This document shows positions 15,653 through 25,459 of a stretch of 64,000 nucleotides of DNA, piece by piece (within the stretch, counting starts at the first letter, position 1; each line of letters begins with the position of its first letter). Under the pieces are notes generated by a model. That model saw only the letters and a list, made by a program, of their open reading frames with translations, did not search any database and was not told where the DNA came from. Position numbers and translations under genes: made by a program. The DNA is from Ruania zhangjianzhongii (lineage in GTDB: Bacteria; Actinomycetota; Actinomycetes; Actinomycetales; Beutenbergiaceae), in the NCBI RefSeq assembly GCF_008000995.1, contig NZ_CP042828.1, positions 3,400,882-3,464,881 on the forward strand, in the 5' to 3' direction.

Positions 15653-17155
15653 CTAGTCTGCCGTAGCCCGGGGCAAAGTCGGCGGCAGCACGCGACGCAG
15701 CCCCCGTTCGCGGGCCGGCGCCGGTCGCCCGGCAGCAGTGCGCAGCGTGCTGGCCAGGTCGGTGAGCACCGTCCGAGCCGGCGAGCGCCCGCCCGCCTCA
15801 CGCCAGGTGGTGCCGGCCAGCAGAGCCCGGTCGCACAACGCACGGTCGTCCGGAACGAGGATCGGATCGAGCACATCGGCGAACCGGGCGAGCGCCTCGG
15901 CGACTGAGTCGGCCGCTCGCGGACCGGCCGCACTGCCACGCAGCCGGTTCACCACTACGCGGCGGGTGCCGGTGGTGGTCAGGTCGTCCAGGTCCAGCAG
16001 GGTCTGCACCAGCCGCTCGATACCGATCGGCTCGCCGGCCCCCACCACGATGATCTCGTCCGCCGCGCCGAGCAGGCTGCGGGCAACGTCGTTGCGCCCG
16101 GGGCCGAGCAGATAACCACCGTCATCATCCGGGACGAGCACCGGGGCCTCCACCACCACCCAGGTCCCGGCACGCTGGGCCGTGTCCAGCAGCGCCTCCA
16201 TGCTGACCGCACTGACCTCCCGCCACCGCGTGGCGCGCGCCAGGCCAGGCAACACACGCAGCCCGTCGGCAGCTCGAGGGGCGAGCCGGGCGAACGTACC
16301 CGCATCGAGCGTGCCATGGTCGGCGGCTCGCACTGCAGCGGAGAGCCCGGCTGTCTCGGCGAGCAGGCCCAAGGTCTGCGCGATCGCCCCACCCCACAGA
16401 TCGGCGTCGATCAGCACGGTCTCTTCTCCGTGCCGGGCCAGTTCCTGGGCAAGGTTGATCGCGATCGTGCTCCGCCCCGGAGCCCCGATGGCTCCGGTGA
16501 CCACCACCAGGCGCGGCGTTGCGCGCCGTGGTGGCACCTCGGGCTCGCCGGCGCGCAGCCGTCGCCGCCGCGCGCTGCGGGTGGCGGGCAGTTCGGGCGC
16601 AGCCGGGCTCGGCGCCGAACCGCCGCCACCGGCCTCAGACCCACCCGTGCCAGGCACTGCCATCCCGGCCGCCGCTGCACCATGCTCGGCCGCCGAAGCC
16701 TCGGCGCCCGGCACCTCCGTGCCGGCAGGCTCCGTGCCCGGAGGCTCCCCCGGCTGGAGCGCGCCGGCTCGCTCCGGATCTAGCACGGCGCTGACCCGTT
16801 CGACGTCGTCGCGCTCCTCGGCCAGAGAGCGGATCGCCGGGACCGGATCCACCTCTCGCGCCAGCGCCAGCGTTCCCAGTGCGTCATAACGGGGAACGTC
16901 GGCGGCGTCACAGCACACGATCGTGCGGGCTCCGTGCCCGCGCAGCCGGTCGACGAGGGTGCGGTCCACCCCGAGCTCGGCGTCCAGCACAGCCACCCGG
17001 GCGAGTCCGGCGATCACAGCAGCAGTCACCTCGGCCAGATCGGCACACCGGCGCACCACGGTCAGGCCCGGCTCGGTGGCGAGCCGGCGGACCAGGTCCT
17101 CCTCCGCGCTCCCTTCCAGCGCGAGCAGCACGCCCACCGGAGTTCGTGCTGACAT
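15653..17155 (-). CDS. CpaE-like ParA/MinD-family ATPase with altered Walker A
   Basis: The 500-residue protein has a receiver-like N-terminal region (about 1-120), a Pro/Ala/Gly-rich linker, and a ParA/MinD-type ATPase from about residue 215. The P-loop reads GAIGAPGRST, so the usual lysine is Arg228 and the deviant signature lysine is also absent. ETVLIDADLWGG is the switch region, and IIVVGAGEPIGIERL lies in the later core. CpaE-like proteins localise Flp/Tad pilus machinery. The adjacent SAF-domain gene (stop/start overlap) supports a link with that system, although no TadA, TadB or pilin gene is present here. The Arg-type P-loop may bind but not hydrolyse ATP efficiently; this is inference. 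Confidence 0.78.
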   Translation of the reverse strand: MSARTPVGVLLALEGSAEEDLVRRLATEPGLTVVRRCADLAEVTAAVIAGLARVAVLDAELGVDRTLVDRLRGHGARTIVCCDAADVPRYDALGTLALAREVDPVPAIRSLAEERDDVERVSAVLDPERAGALQPGEPPGTEPAGTEVPGAEASAAEHGAAAAGMAVPGTGGSEAGGGGSAPSPAAPELPATRSARRRRLRAGEPEVPPRRATPRLVVVTGAIGAPGRSTIAINLAQELARHGEETVLIDADLWGGAIAQTLGLLAETAGLSAAVRAADHGTLDAGTFARLAPRAADGLRVLPGLARATRWREVSAVSMEALLDTAQRAGTWVVVEAPVLVPDDDGGYLLGPGRNDVARSLLGAADEIIVVGAGEPIGIERLVQTLLDLDDLTTTGTRRVVVNRLRGSAAGPRAADSVAEALARFADVLDPILVPDDRALCDRALLAGTTWREAGGRSPARTVLTDLASTLRTAAGRPAPARERGLRRVLPPTLPRATAD

Positions 17156-17787
17156 CAGCCGGGCACCGGAACGATGGTGATCTGCCCGCCGCCGGTCTGT
17201 GCGGCCAACACTGCGGCCAGGTCGTCAGTGGGTACGAGCACCTGGGCGATCATCTGGTCCGCCCCGGCGAAGATCGAGGTGTCTTCGTGGACCTGCGCCA
17301 CCTCCACGCCCTGCACGAGCGGCTCCGGGGGCAGCAAGGACTGGGTGCCGGCCCCTTCCGCGGGCTCGGCCACCCAGAGGTCCACCCGCGAACCCGGGCC
17401 GATCGTGTCGGCGAGCGCGGCATCCAGGGCCACGGTCACCGTGCGCACCTGCACGGCATCGGCCGAGCCGAGCGCGGTCAGCGGCACCATCTCCCCCTCC
17501 CCCACAGTGCGCAGCACCACGAAGTCCTGGTCCAGCCCGACCTCCGGGGTCAGGTACATGTCCGCCACCTCCGGCACGCTGACCTGGGTGGCGATCACAT
17601 CCTCCTCGGTGAGCTCCTCACCCGGCGCGAGCACGCTCGCCGCGGTGAGCACGGTGACCGTGTGGTCCGCTCGGGCGATCGTCCACGACCCCAGTGCCAC
17701 GGAACCGGCCACCAGCAGCACCCCTACGCCAAGCCGCGGGTCCCGCCAGCTCGGACGACGTATCCGTGACATCACCGGCTCAGTCAT
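17155..17787 (-). CDS. SAF-domain (CpaB/RcpC-like) membrane-anchored protein
   Basis: I use the ATG at 17785-17787 (MTEPVMSRIR), which has a strong GGAGGGG ribosome site 5 nt away; a GTG 12 nt upstream is possible. The 210-residue product has a basic N-terminus, one membrane segment near residues 20-38 (LGVGVLLVAGSVALGSW), then a SAF domain (VTVLTAASVLAPGEELTEED) and a beta-rich outer part. CpaB/RcpC proteins of Flp pili share this layout. It overlaps the CpaE-like gene by one nucleotide. Together they may be a reduced pilus-assembly or secretion module. Confidence 0.82.
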   Translation of the reverse strand: MTEPVMSRIRRPSWRDPRLGVGVLLVAGSVALGSWTIARADHTVTVLTAASVLAPGEELTEEDVIATQVSVPEVADMYLTPEVGLDQDFVVLRTVGEGEMVPLTALGSADAVQVRTVTVALDAALADTIGPGSRVDLWVAEPAEGAGTQSLLPPEPLVQGVEVAQVHEDTSIFAGADQMIAQVLVPTDDLAAVLAAQTGGGQITIVPVPG

Positions 17788-17922
17788 GCGCCCCTCCACC
17801 CTCGGCTCGCTGCGCGTGGGTTCATGCTGCCAAACCCTGGGCCGTCATGTGCCGGATTGGGGGGTTTTCCACAGGCGCTGAGTCGCTACCCATTCGGCCA
17901 GGAGTGGTGGGACACTAGAGCC

Positions 17923-18150
17923 ATGGAGCAACGCTTCCTGTCTCTCGCCGATGTGACCGAGATCCTCTCGATCAGTATGTCGCAGGCTCGCGCACTGGTG
18001 CGCAGCGGCGAGCTTCGTGCGATCCAGGTGGGGGGCAAGGGCACCTGGAGGGTGGAGAACAGCGAGCTGGAGGACTACATCCAGCGCCAGTACGCCAAGT
18101 CCGCTGCACGGTTGCAGGTCGACGGCAGCTCTCTCGACTCGATGGACTGA
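17923..18150 (+). CDS. Small helix-turn-helix (excisionase/MerR-like) DNA-binding protein
   Basis: This 75-residue protein starts at ATG 17923 (MEQRFLSLADVTE). The frame runs further upstream, but no start there has support. A single winged-helix of the excisionase type covers about residues 5-55: LSLADVTEILSISMSQARALVRSGELRAIQVGGKGTWRVENSELEDYI in outline. Such proteins are common in Actinomycetota as small regulators related to BldC, and are often mislabelled excisionase. No integrase or att site is present nearby, so a phage origin is unlikely. It is convergent with the next gene (11-bp gap). Confidence 0.82.
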   Translation: MEQRFLSLADVTEILSISMSQARALVRSGELRAIQVGGKGTWRVENSELEDYIQRQYAKSAARLQVDGSSLDSMD

Positions 18151-18161
18151 TCGGGGACCGG

Positions 18162-18668
18162 TCAGAACGAGTCGACGCTCAGCAGCGCTCGCCATGGGAC
18201 GGTGAGCACCCCGGCATCGCCGGCGAGGTCGAGGTGATCGGCCCCCACCCGCAGGATCTGGCCACGGTGGTCACCGGTAGCGGTGCAGACCAGCGCCGGA
18301 AGCCGCTGTTCGGCCAGTGCGCGCAGCGCATGTCCCAGTCCGATGCGGGCCTCGACCGGCCCCGGTTCGGGTGCGCTGCCGTGCAGCGGCCACGCGAGCA
18401 CGACGGCGGTCAGTGGCACGAGGGAGCGTCGGTCACCTTCCGCGAGCAGTACCCAGGCGCGAGTGGCATCGCGCACTGAGCCGGATCGAGTGCTGCCGTC
18501 CTGCAACCGGACGGTCAGCGGCTGCCCACGTCGGGCGCGGCAGCGGTCGGCGAACGTGGTCCCGGCGACCTCGGCCGCCACCAGGGCACTGAGCTGCGCC
18601 TGGCTCTCTTCCCGCTCGGCGGCGACGAACTCGGCCGCCAGCTCGGCGAAGACGTCATCCCAGCGCAT
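18162..18668 (-). CDS. Conserved actinobacterial hypothetical protein
   Basis: The 168-residue protein is of unknown function. It begins MRWDDVFAELAAEFVAAEREE, and a helical N-terminus is followed by beta-rich segments (LTVRLQDGSTRSGSV, RGQILRVGADHLDLA, GVLTVPWRALLSVDSF) that look like two small barrel-like repeats. No catalytic motif is evident. Homologues in related genomes are sometimes mislabelled as Fis-family regulators; I see no helix-turn-helix. The start has a TAGGGT hexamer 6 nt upstream, suggesting a leaderless transcript. Confidence 0.75.
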   Translation of the reverse strand: MRWDDVFAELAAEFVAAEREESQAQLSALVAAEVAGTTFADRCRARRGQPLTVRLQDGSTRSGSVRDATRAWVLLAEGDRRSLVPLTAVVLAWPLHGSAPEPGPVEARIGLGHALRALAEQRLPALVCTATGDHRGQILRVGADHLDLAGDAGVLTVPWRALLSVDSF

Positions 18669-18674
18669 GACTTC

Positions 18675-18680
18675 ACCCTA
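18675..18680 (-). promoter_or_regulatory. Leaderless -10 element of the 18668 gene
   Basis: TAGGGT on the minus strand lies 6 nt before the ATG at 18668 and no ribosome site is present. Confidence 0.45.
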
Positions 18681-18775
18681 GGGCGCTCGCCCGGCCTGAC
18701 GAGGCGGTCCGTCCACAACCGTCACCGAAACGGTAGACAGCAGCACCAGCGAAGAGTACACATAGTGCTACTCAA

Positions 18776-18781
18776 TATGAT
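18776..18781 (+). promoter_or_regulatory. -10 element of the LysM gene
   Basis: TATGAT in an unusually A+T-rich patch (about 18750-18800). Transcription would begin near 18788, giving a leader of about 12 nt. GAGTA/TACTC arms at 18754-18773 lie just upstream. Confidence 0.4.
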
Positions 18782-18799
18782 GAACCGACACGAACTGAA

Positions 18800-19621
18800 A
18801 TGAAGATGATCACAGTGGCACACGGTAGGACTCGGTGGGTTGCGGTGCGCGGGGCAGGTCTCGGGCTGCTGACCACCGCCGGGACTGCGATCCTGGCCGC
18901 GCTTCTCGGCGGCTTCACCATCGAGGCTGTGCACACCCTGAGTGGTCCAGCCACCGGCCTGGGCTCGGCTACCACCCTCGAGGCGTTCCTCGCCGCGGTA
19001 GTCACCGGCACGGGAGCGCTCATCGCCGGCTGGTACGCACTCAGCGGGTCGGTCGCTACCTGCTGCACCATGGCGCGGGCCGTCGGCGGAGTCTGGCGGG
19101 CCGGTGAGCTGCTGCTGCGGCGGCGCGGCGCGCCCGGAGTGGCACGCCTGGTCGGGGCCGGAACGGGGGCCGTGCTCACCGCGAGCCTGGTCCTGGCGCC
19201 CGCCCAGGCCGAGCCACCGGAACCGGCGCCGGAACCCGCCGTCGCCGAAGACCTCACCTGGGCCGCGGCGGCGGACGGGCCGAACCAGAGTGAGTCTGAT
19301 GCCGCCAGGGAACCCACCTCCACCGCTTCCGCTGAAGCGCCCAACTCCTCCACCGCTTCCGCTGAAGCGCCACCCGCCGAGGACTCGCCCGCATCGTCCT
19401 CCCGGAACGCCGGTGCCCGGCCCTCGGAAGCCACCGGTGACGACTACGTGGTCCAGGACGGCGACAGCCTCTGGGCGATCGCCGCGGCCCACCTGGACCC
19501 CGACGCCTCCGCCGACCGGATCGCCGCAGCATGGCCCAGCTGGTACGAGACCAACCGCGCGGCGATCGGCGCCGACCCCGACCTCATCCTGCCCGGCACC
19601 GTCCTGCACGCACCTGACTGA
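18800..19621 (+). CDS. LysM-domain membrane protein
   Basis: The 273-residue protein has three hydrophobic segments: about residues 18-45, 55-75 and 115-135 (VGAGTGAVLTASLVLAPAQA). An Ala/Glu/Pro/Ser-rich extracytoplasmic linker with the repeat STASAEAP twice follows, then a C-terminal LysM domain from about residue 214 (DDYVVQDGDSLWAIAAAHL). LysM domains bind peptidoglycan glycan chains, so the protein is probably membrane-held with its domain in the wall. The gene precedes an Rv3235-family gene by 62 bp, a common pairing in this phylum. ATG 18806 is an alternative start. Confidence 0.85.
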   Translation: MKMITVAHGRTRWVAVRGAGLGLLTTAGTAILAALLGGFTIEAVHTLSGPATGLGSATTLEAFLAAVVTGTGALIAGWYALSGSVATCCTMARAVGGVWRAGELLLRRRGAPGVARLVGAGTGAVLTASLVLAPAQAEPPEPAPEPAVAEDLTWAAAADGPNQSESDAAREPTSTASAEAPNSSTASAEAPPAEDSPASSSRNAGARPSEATGDDYVVQDGDSLWAIAAAHLDPDASADRIAAAWPSWYETNRAAIGADPDLILPGTVLHAPD

Positions 19622-19683
19622 CCCGGTCTGCACCGTCCGGTGCACACACCGTCCCGCACCAACCCCGCAGCAAAGGAGCTCCG

Positions 19684-20187
19684 ATGTCCGTTCTGACCGC
19701 CCCCGCCGTACCCGTACCGCTGGCCCCCGCTCCGCCCGACCTCGGGCCGGACTGGGATCCGGTCGCATTCTCCGTCACCGCCGGTTCCTGCCACCGAGAC
19801 GACCAGGACCTGACGTCGCGACCCCAGCTGGTGTGGTCGAACGGGCGCCGACGAGAGCTACCCGACCCGCAGACCTGGGCCGGCACCGTGGCCCGGGCTT
19901 GCGTCGAAGCGCTCCGCGGCATTCGCCCGGCCGCTCAGCTACACCGCTGGCTGGACCCGGAGGTGTTCACCGCGCTGCACCGGCGCGCTGCCCTGGCCGC
20001 GCGGGTCCGCCGCCATCCACTGCGCCGGCGCGTCGTCCGGATCCGGCGAGTGCGGCCGTGCCGGGTGGCGCCGGGGGTGTGGGAAGCCGCTGTGGTCCTG
20101 GTCGACGGAAGCAGGGTGCGCGCGGCCGCGGTGCGGATCGAGGAGCACCGCGGGCACTGGCGCGCCACCGCCATGCAGATCGCCTGA
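19684..20187 (+). CDS. Rv3235-family protein
   Basis: This 167-residue protein belongs to the Rv3235 family, which lies beside secA in many Actinomycetota. The N-terminal half is Pro-rich. The conserved C-terminal part has TWAGTVARACVEALRGIRPAAQLHRWLDPEVF, then strongly basic strands (HPLRRRVVRIRRVRPC) and EAAVVLVDGSRVRAAAVRIE. Its function is not known. An AAGGAGC ribosome site is 6 nt upstream. It lies after the LysM gene on the same strand and converges on secA. Confidence 0.88.
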   Translation: MSVLTAPAVPVPLAPAPPDLGPDWDPVAFSVTAGSCHRDDQDLTSRPQLVWSNGRRRELPDPQTWAGTVARACVEALRGIRPAAQLHRWLDPEVFTALHRRAALAARVRRHPLRRRVVRIRRVRPCRVAPGVWEAAVVLVDGSRVRAAAVRIEEHRGHWRATAMQIA

Positions 20188-20197
20188 CCGCAAGGGT

Positions 20198-20215
20198 GGG
20201 GTGCTCGGGCACTCC
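20198..20215 (+). terminator. Hairpin downstream of the Rv3235-family gene
   Basis: GGGGTGC and GCACTCC pair (one G-T) around a TCGG loop, 10 nt after the stop codon. Confidence 0.45.
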
Positions 20216-20289
20216 GTTGCCCATCAGCGGTCGGCCTGCGCGTCTGCGGTGAGGAGAGCAGCGTGGCCTGACCAGCTGCCTGGGCCGTG

Positions 20290-20314
20290 GGCCGTCAGCG
20301 CCGCTTCTGGGCCG

Positions 20315-20329
<15 letters not shown>
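20290..20329. repeat. 20-bp tandem duplication spanning the secA stop codon
   Basis: GGCCGTCAGCGCCGCTTCTG (20290-20309) and GGCCGTCAGCGCTGCTTCTT (20310-20329). The second copy encodes the last secA codons and stop; the first repeats them, stop included, immediately downstream. Confidence 0.8.
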
Positions 20330-23266
<2,937 letters not shown>

Positions 23267-23476
23267 ACGGACTCCCAGATGGTTGGATCACTTCAGGCGC
23301 CGTGACCGGCGCCCCAAGAGTCCATGGTATGCGAGTGCTCGCCCTGACTGCACAACCGGGTCCGGAGAGACCCTGGGCGCCACGACCGCATCAGAATCCA
23401 CTGTCCCCGATGGCAGCCACCGACAGCCGGATTCGCAGCCGGCTCGTGGATTCCGATGCGGTGCGGGCAGCGCGGT

Positions 23477-23544
23477 TCGCTCAGGCGCTGGCCGCGGTCA
23501 TGCGCCCGCCGCGGTCATGCGCTGGCTGCGCTCAGGCGCTGGCC
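23477..23544. repeat. 17-bp degenerate tandem repeat, four copies, across the hpf stop
   Basis: Units begin at 23477, 23494, 23511 and 23528 with consensus GCGGTCATGCGCTGGCC. Units 1 and 4 differ by one base, units 2 and 3 share their first 12. The hpf stop codon (23532-23534) is inside the fourth unit. Confidence 0.75.
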
Positions 23545-24215
23545 GAGTGAATCGTCTCCTCGGCGGCCTCGCTCCCGTTGCTGGTCGCGGTGTAATTCAG
23601 CCGGATCACCCCGTAGGTCCAACCACGCCGGTTGTAGACCACACACGGGTGCTGTGTCTCGGCGTCGATGAACAGGTAGAACGGGTGCCCTACCAACTCC
23701 ATCTCCGCGAGCGCCTGGTCCACGGTCATCGGTTCGGTCTCGTGGACCTTCTGCCGAATCACCACGGGGGAATCGCCGAGCTGCGCCTCCACGGCAACTC
23801 CTGGTTCGGTGGGTGGCTGCGGCGTCTCGGGCACCTCCTCCTCAGCAGCGGGCTGCTCGCCGACGATGCCGAGTTCCTCCGGCGTCGGTGGCTGGACGGA
23901 CCGACGGCGGTGGTGCGTCTTGCGGCGGTCCCGGGCCCTGCGCAACCGTTCGAGCAACTTGGCGGTCGCCAGGTCCAGCGCGGCATATCGATCCGACGCA
24001 CTAGCTTCGGCACGCACCACCGGGCCCTTGGCCCGAACCGTGAGCTCGACCCGCTCAGAGCGGTCTGCGAGCCTCGGGTTGTTCTCGTGTGTCACCTCGA
24101 CGTCGACGCGCTGCGCGTACGGAGACAACTGTGGCACCTTCGCCAGCTTCTCCTCGACATGCCGCCGGAAGCGCTCCGGCGACTCGGTGTGACGGCTGAC
24201 CAGGACAATCTCCAT
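23532..24215 (-). CDS. hpf: Ribosome hibernation promoting factor, long form
   Basis: The 227-residue protein binds the 30S decoding region and drives ribosome pairing (100S) in stationary phase. The N-terminal S30AE domain (about 1-100) begins MEIVLVSRHTESPERFRRHV and includes VDVEVTHENNPR and RAEASASDRYAALDLATAKL. A basic/Pro-rich linker leads to the C-terminal dimerisation domain (about 165-225) with EPMTVDQALAEMELVGHPFYLF and VVYNRRGWTYGVIRL. The start has a GGAGG site. The gene sits between comF and secA, as in most Actinomycetota. Its final codons fall in a tandem repeat. Confidence 0.96.
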   Translation of the reverse strand: MEIVLVSRHTESPERFRRHVEEKLAKVPQLSPYAQRVDVEVTHENNPRLADRSERVELTVRAKGPVVRAEASASDRYAALDLATAKLLERLRRARDRRKTHHRRRSVQPPTPEELGIVGEQPAAEEEVPETPQPPTEPGVAVEAQLGDSPVVIRQKVHETEPMTVDQALAEMELVGHPFYLFIDAETQHPCVVYNRRGWTYGVIRLNYTATSNGSEAAEETIHSASA

Positions 24216-24234
24216 GACGAACCTCCACGGATCT

Positions 24235-24318
24235 TCACAAGGGGTCCGGGTTCAGCCCGGACCGTTGAGACGACGCGGCCGTCGGTCCCCCGAACAGCCG
24301 CGGAACGCTAGTCGGCAT
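24235..24318 (-). other. Possible 27-codon leader ORF upstream of hpf
   Basis: ATG at 24316-24318 follows GGGGAGGTG closely and the frame ends 19 nt before hpf (MPTSVPRLFGGPTAASSQ...). Its last codons form the stem GGTCCGGG/CCCGGACC. The spacing from ribosome site to ATG is short, so translation is doubtful. Confidence 0.25.
24243..24263 (-). promoter_or_regulatory. Hairpin in the hpf leader
   Basis: Perfect 8-bp stem GGTCCGGG/CCCGGACC with loop TTCAG, 28 nt upstream of the hpf start codon. It could stabilise or attenuate the message. Confidence 0.35.
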
Positions 24319-24431
24319 CACCTCCCCTGCGCACCACGTGAGTGTTCATCTCAGCTGAGGTAGCACTCACTGGTGGCTCCATGACACGACGCTAGTCCAC
24401 GTTCGCGGGTAGCGACACCCCAACGCGCGCA

Positions 24432-24448
24432 CCGGTCCCGCGGACCGG
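24432..24448 (-). terminator. Hairpin downstream of comF
   Basis: CCGGTCC/GGACCGG with a 3-nt loop, about 75 nt after the comF stop; no T tract. Confidence 0.45.
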
Positions 24449-24494
24449 CTTGGATTCGAAGAAGGTGGCCTGACCATCTCCGCCGTTGCACGAC

Positions 24495-24550
24495 GTGGCC
24501 GGGCCTCCGGGCACCACCGGCACTAGGTCGCCGGGCCTCCTGGCACCACC
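24495..24550. repeat. 32-bp-period duplication spanning the comF stop
   Basis: GCCGGGCCTCC-GGCACCACC (first copy 24499-24518, second 24531-24550) occurs twice with 22 of 24 bases alike over the extended units. The second copy is the end of the comF coding region, the first lies just past its stop. Confidence 0.7.
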
Positions 24551-25326
24551 ACGGGGCGTCCGGGTCGAGGCGTGGCAGCGAGCGCAAATGCCCCGATCAC
24601 CTCCGCGCCCGCTCCGGCCAGCGCCGTACGGGAGGCGTGGATGGTGGACCCGGTGGTGACGACGTCGTCGACAATCAACACGGGCACGCCCGTGGGCACA
24701 GCGGTGACCACCCGCGCCGAGCCACGGCCCCGGCGGGTCCGGGCAGCGGCACCGAGCCGGTGGCCGCTGCCGCCGCGCCGGCGCAGCACGTCGACAGCCC
24801 AGACCCGTGCCCCGGTCCCGGCGGCAAGGCCACCGGCCAGCGCTGCGGCCAGGTCGGCAGCGACCAGCAGACGAGCCGTCCGGCGGCGCCACCCCGACGG
24901 CGCCGGGACCACCAGCAGGTCCGCCCCCTTGGCGCCGGAGGCCGTGCCGGAGCCTGCGAAGGTAGCGGAGCCAGCGGGCAGCACCAGCTCCGAGGCGAGC
25001 CGGCGCCCGGCCCGCTCGCCGACCTCGGCAAGGACCCGGGAGAGGTCGGGGCGGGCACCGGACTTCCAGGCCAGCACCACATGGCGCGCCGGTCCGGCGT
25101 ATGCAGCGGTGGTCCAGGTGGGCAACCCCAGCGCGGGCGCATAGTCCTGCGCACCGAGCACCACCGTGTCCTCTTCGCAGCGGTACGGCGCCCCGAACAG
25201 TGCAGCGCACGCAGCGCACAGCGAACGTTCCCCGCGGCCGCAACCCGCGCAGGCCACCGGCAGCATCAGGCCCACCACGTCTTCGGAGAGCGCGACGGCG
25301 GAGCGCACCACGGTCTGCAATCTCAC
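24523..25326 (-). CDS. comF: ComF-family phosphoribosyltransferase-like protein
   Basis: The start is the GTG at 25324-25326 with a GGAGAGGAG site; the frame extends upstream but without sense. The 267-residue protein has an N-terminal four-cysteine zinc motif (C26, C29, C37, C40) and the PRTase core with the PRPP-binding loop VPVLIVDDVVTTGSTIHAS. ComF proteins are needed for uptake or processing of transforming DNA in naturally competent bacteria; in other bacteria the role is unclear. The gene lies in the conserved lpqB-comF-hpf-secA order. Its 3' end is duplicated (see 24495-24550). Confidence 0.9.
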   Translation of the reverse strand: MRLQTVVRSAVALSEDVVGLMLPVACAGCGRGERSLCAACAALFGAPYRCEEDTVVLGAQDYAPALGLPTWTTAAYAGPARHVVLAWKSGARPDLSRVLAEVGERAGRRLASELVLPAGSATFAGSGTASGAKGADLLVVPAPSGWRRRTARLLVAADLAAALAGGLAAGTGARVWAVDVLRRRGGSGHRLGAAARTRRGRGSARVVTAVPTGVPVLIVDDVVTTGSTIHASRTALAGAGAEVIGAFALAATPRPGRPVVVPGGPAT

Positions 25327-25387
25327 CTGGCGCTCCTCTCCCCTGCGCCCAGACTCTCCCCTGTGCGCGGAGGCACTCTCTGCAGAT

Positions 25388-25410
25388 CGAGGTGTGAAAG
25401 GAGCACCTCG
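25388..25410 (-). terminator. Hairpin between the wHTH-nuclease gene and comF
   Basis: CGAGGTG/CACCTCG with a 9-nt loop in the 133-bp gap, about 50 nt after the stop of the upstream gene. Confidence 0.4.
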
Positions 25411-25459
25411 GTGCCACATGAGTGTCTCCACCGGATCGGCCAGCCGTGCGCTGCGACGC

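Larger units (their letters stand above)
24216..24522 (-). other. 307-bp comF-hpf intergenic region with three hairpins and a possible leader ORF
   Basis: From comF toward hpf it holds a terminator-like hairpin (24432-24448), a large imperfect inverted repeat with arms near 24335-24344 and 24364-24376 around the palindrome CTCAGCTGAG (24350-24359), a possible 27-codon ORF (24235-24318), and an 8-bp hairpin 28 nt before hpf. No RNA gene or other protein gene is evident. It probably holds the hpf promoter and leader. Confidence 0.6.

Noticed and set aside
17923-18150. Prophage excisionase
   Set aside because: The HTH resembles excisionases, but no integrase, phage gene or att site is nearby and such orphan proteins are normal in Actinomycetota.
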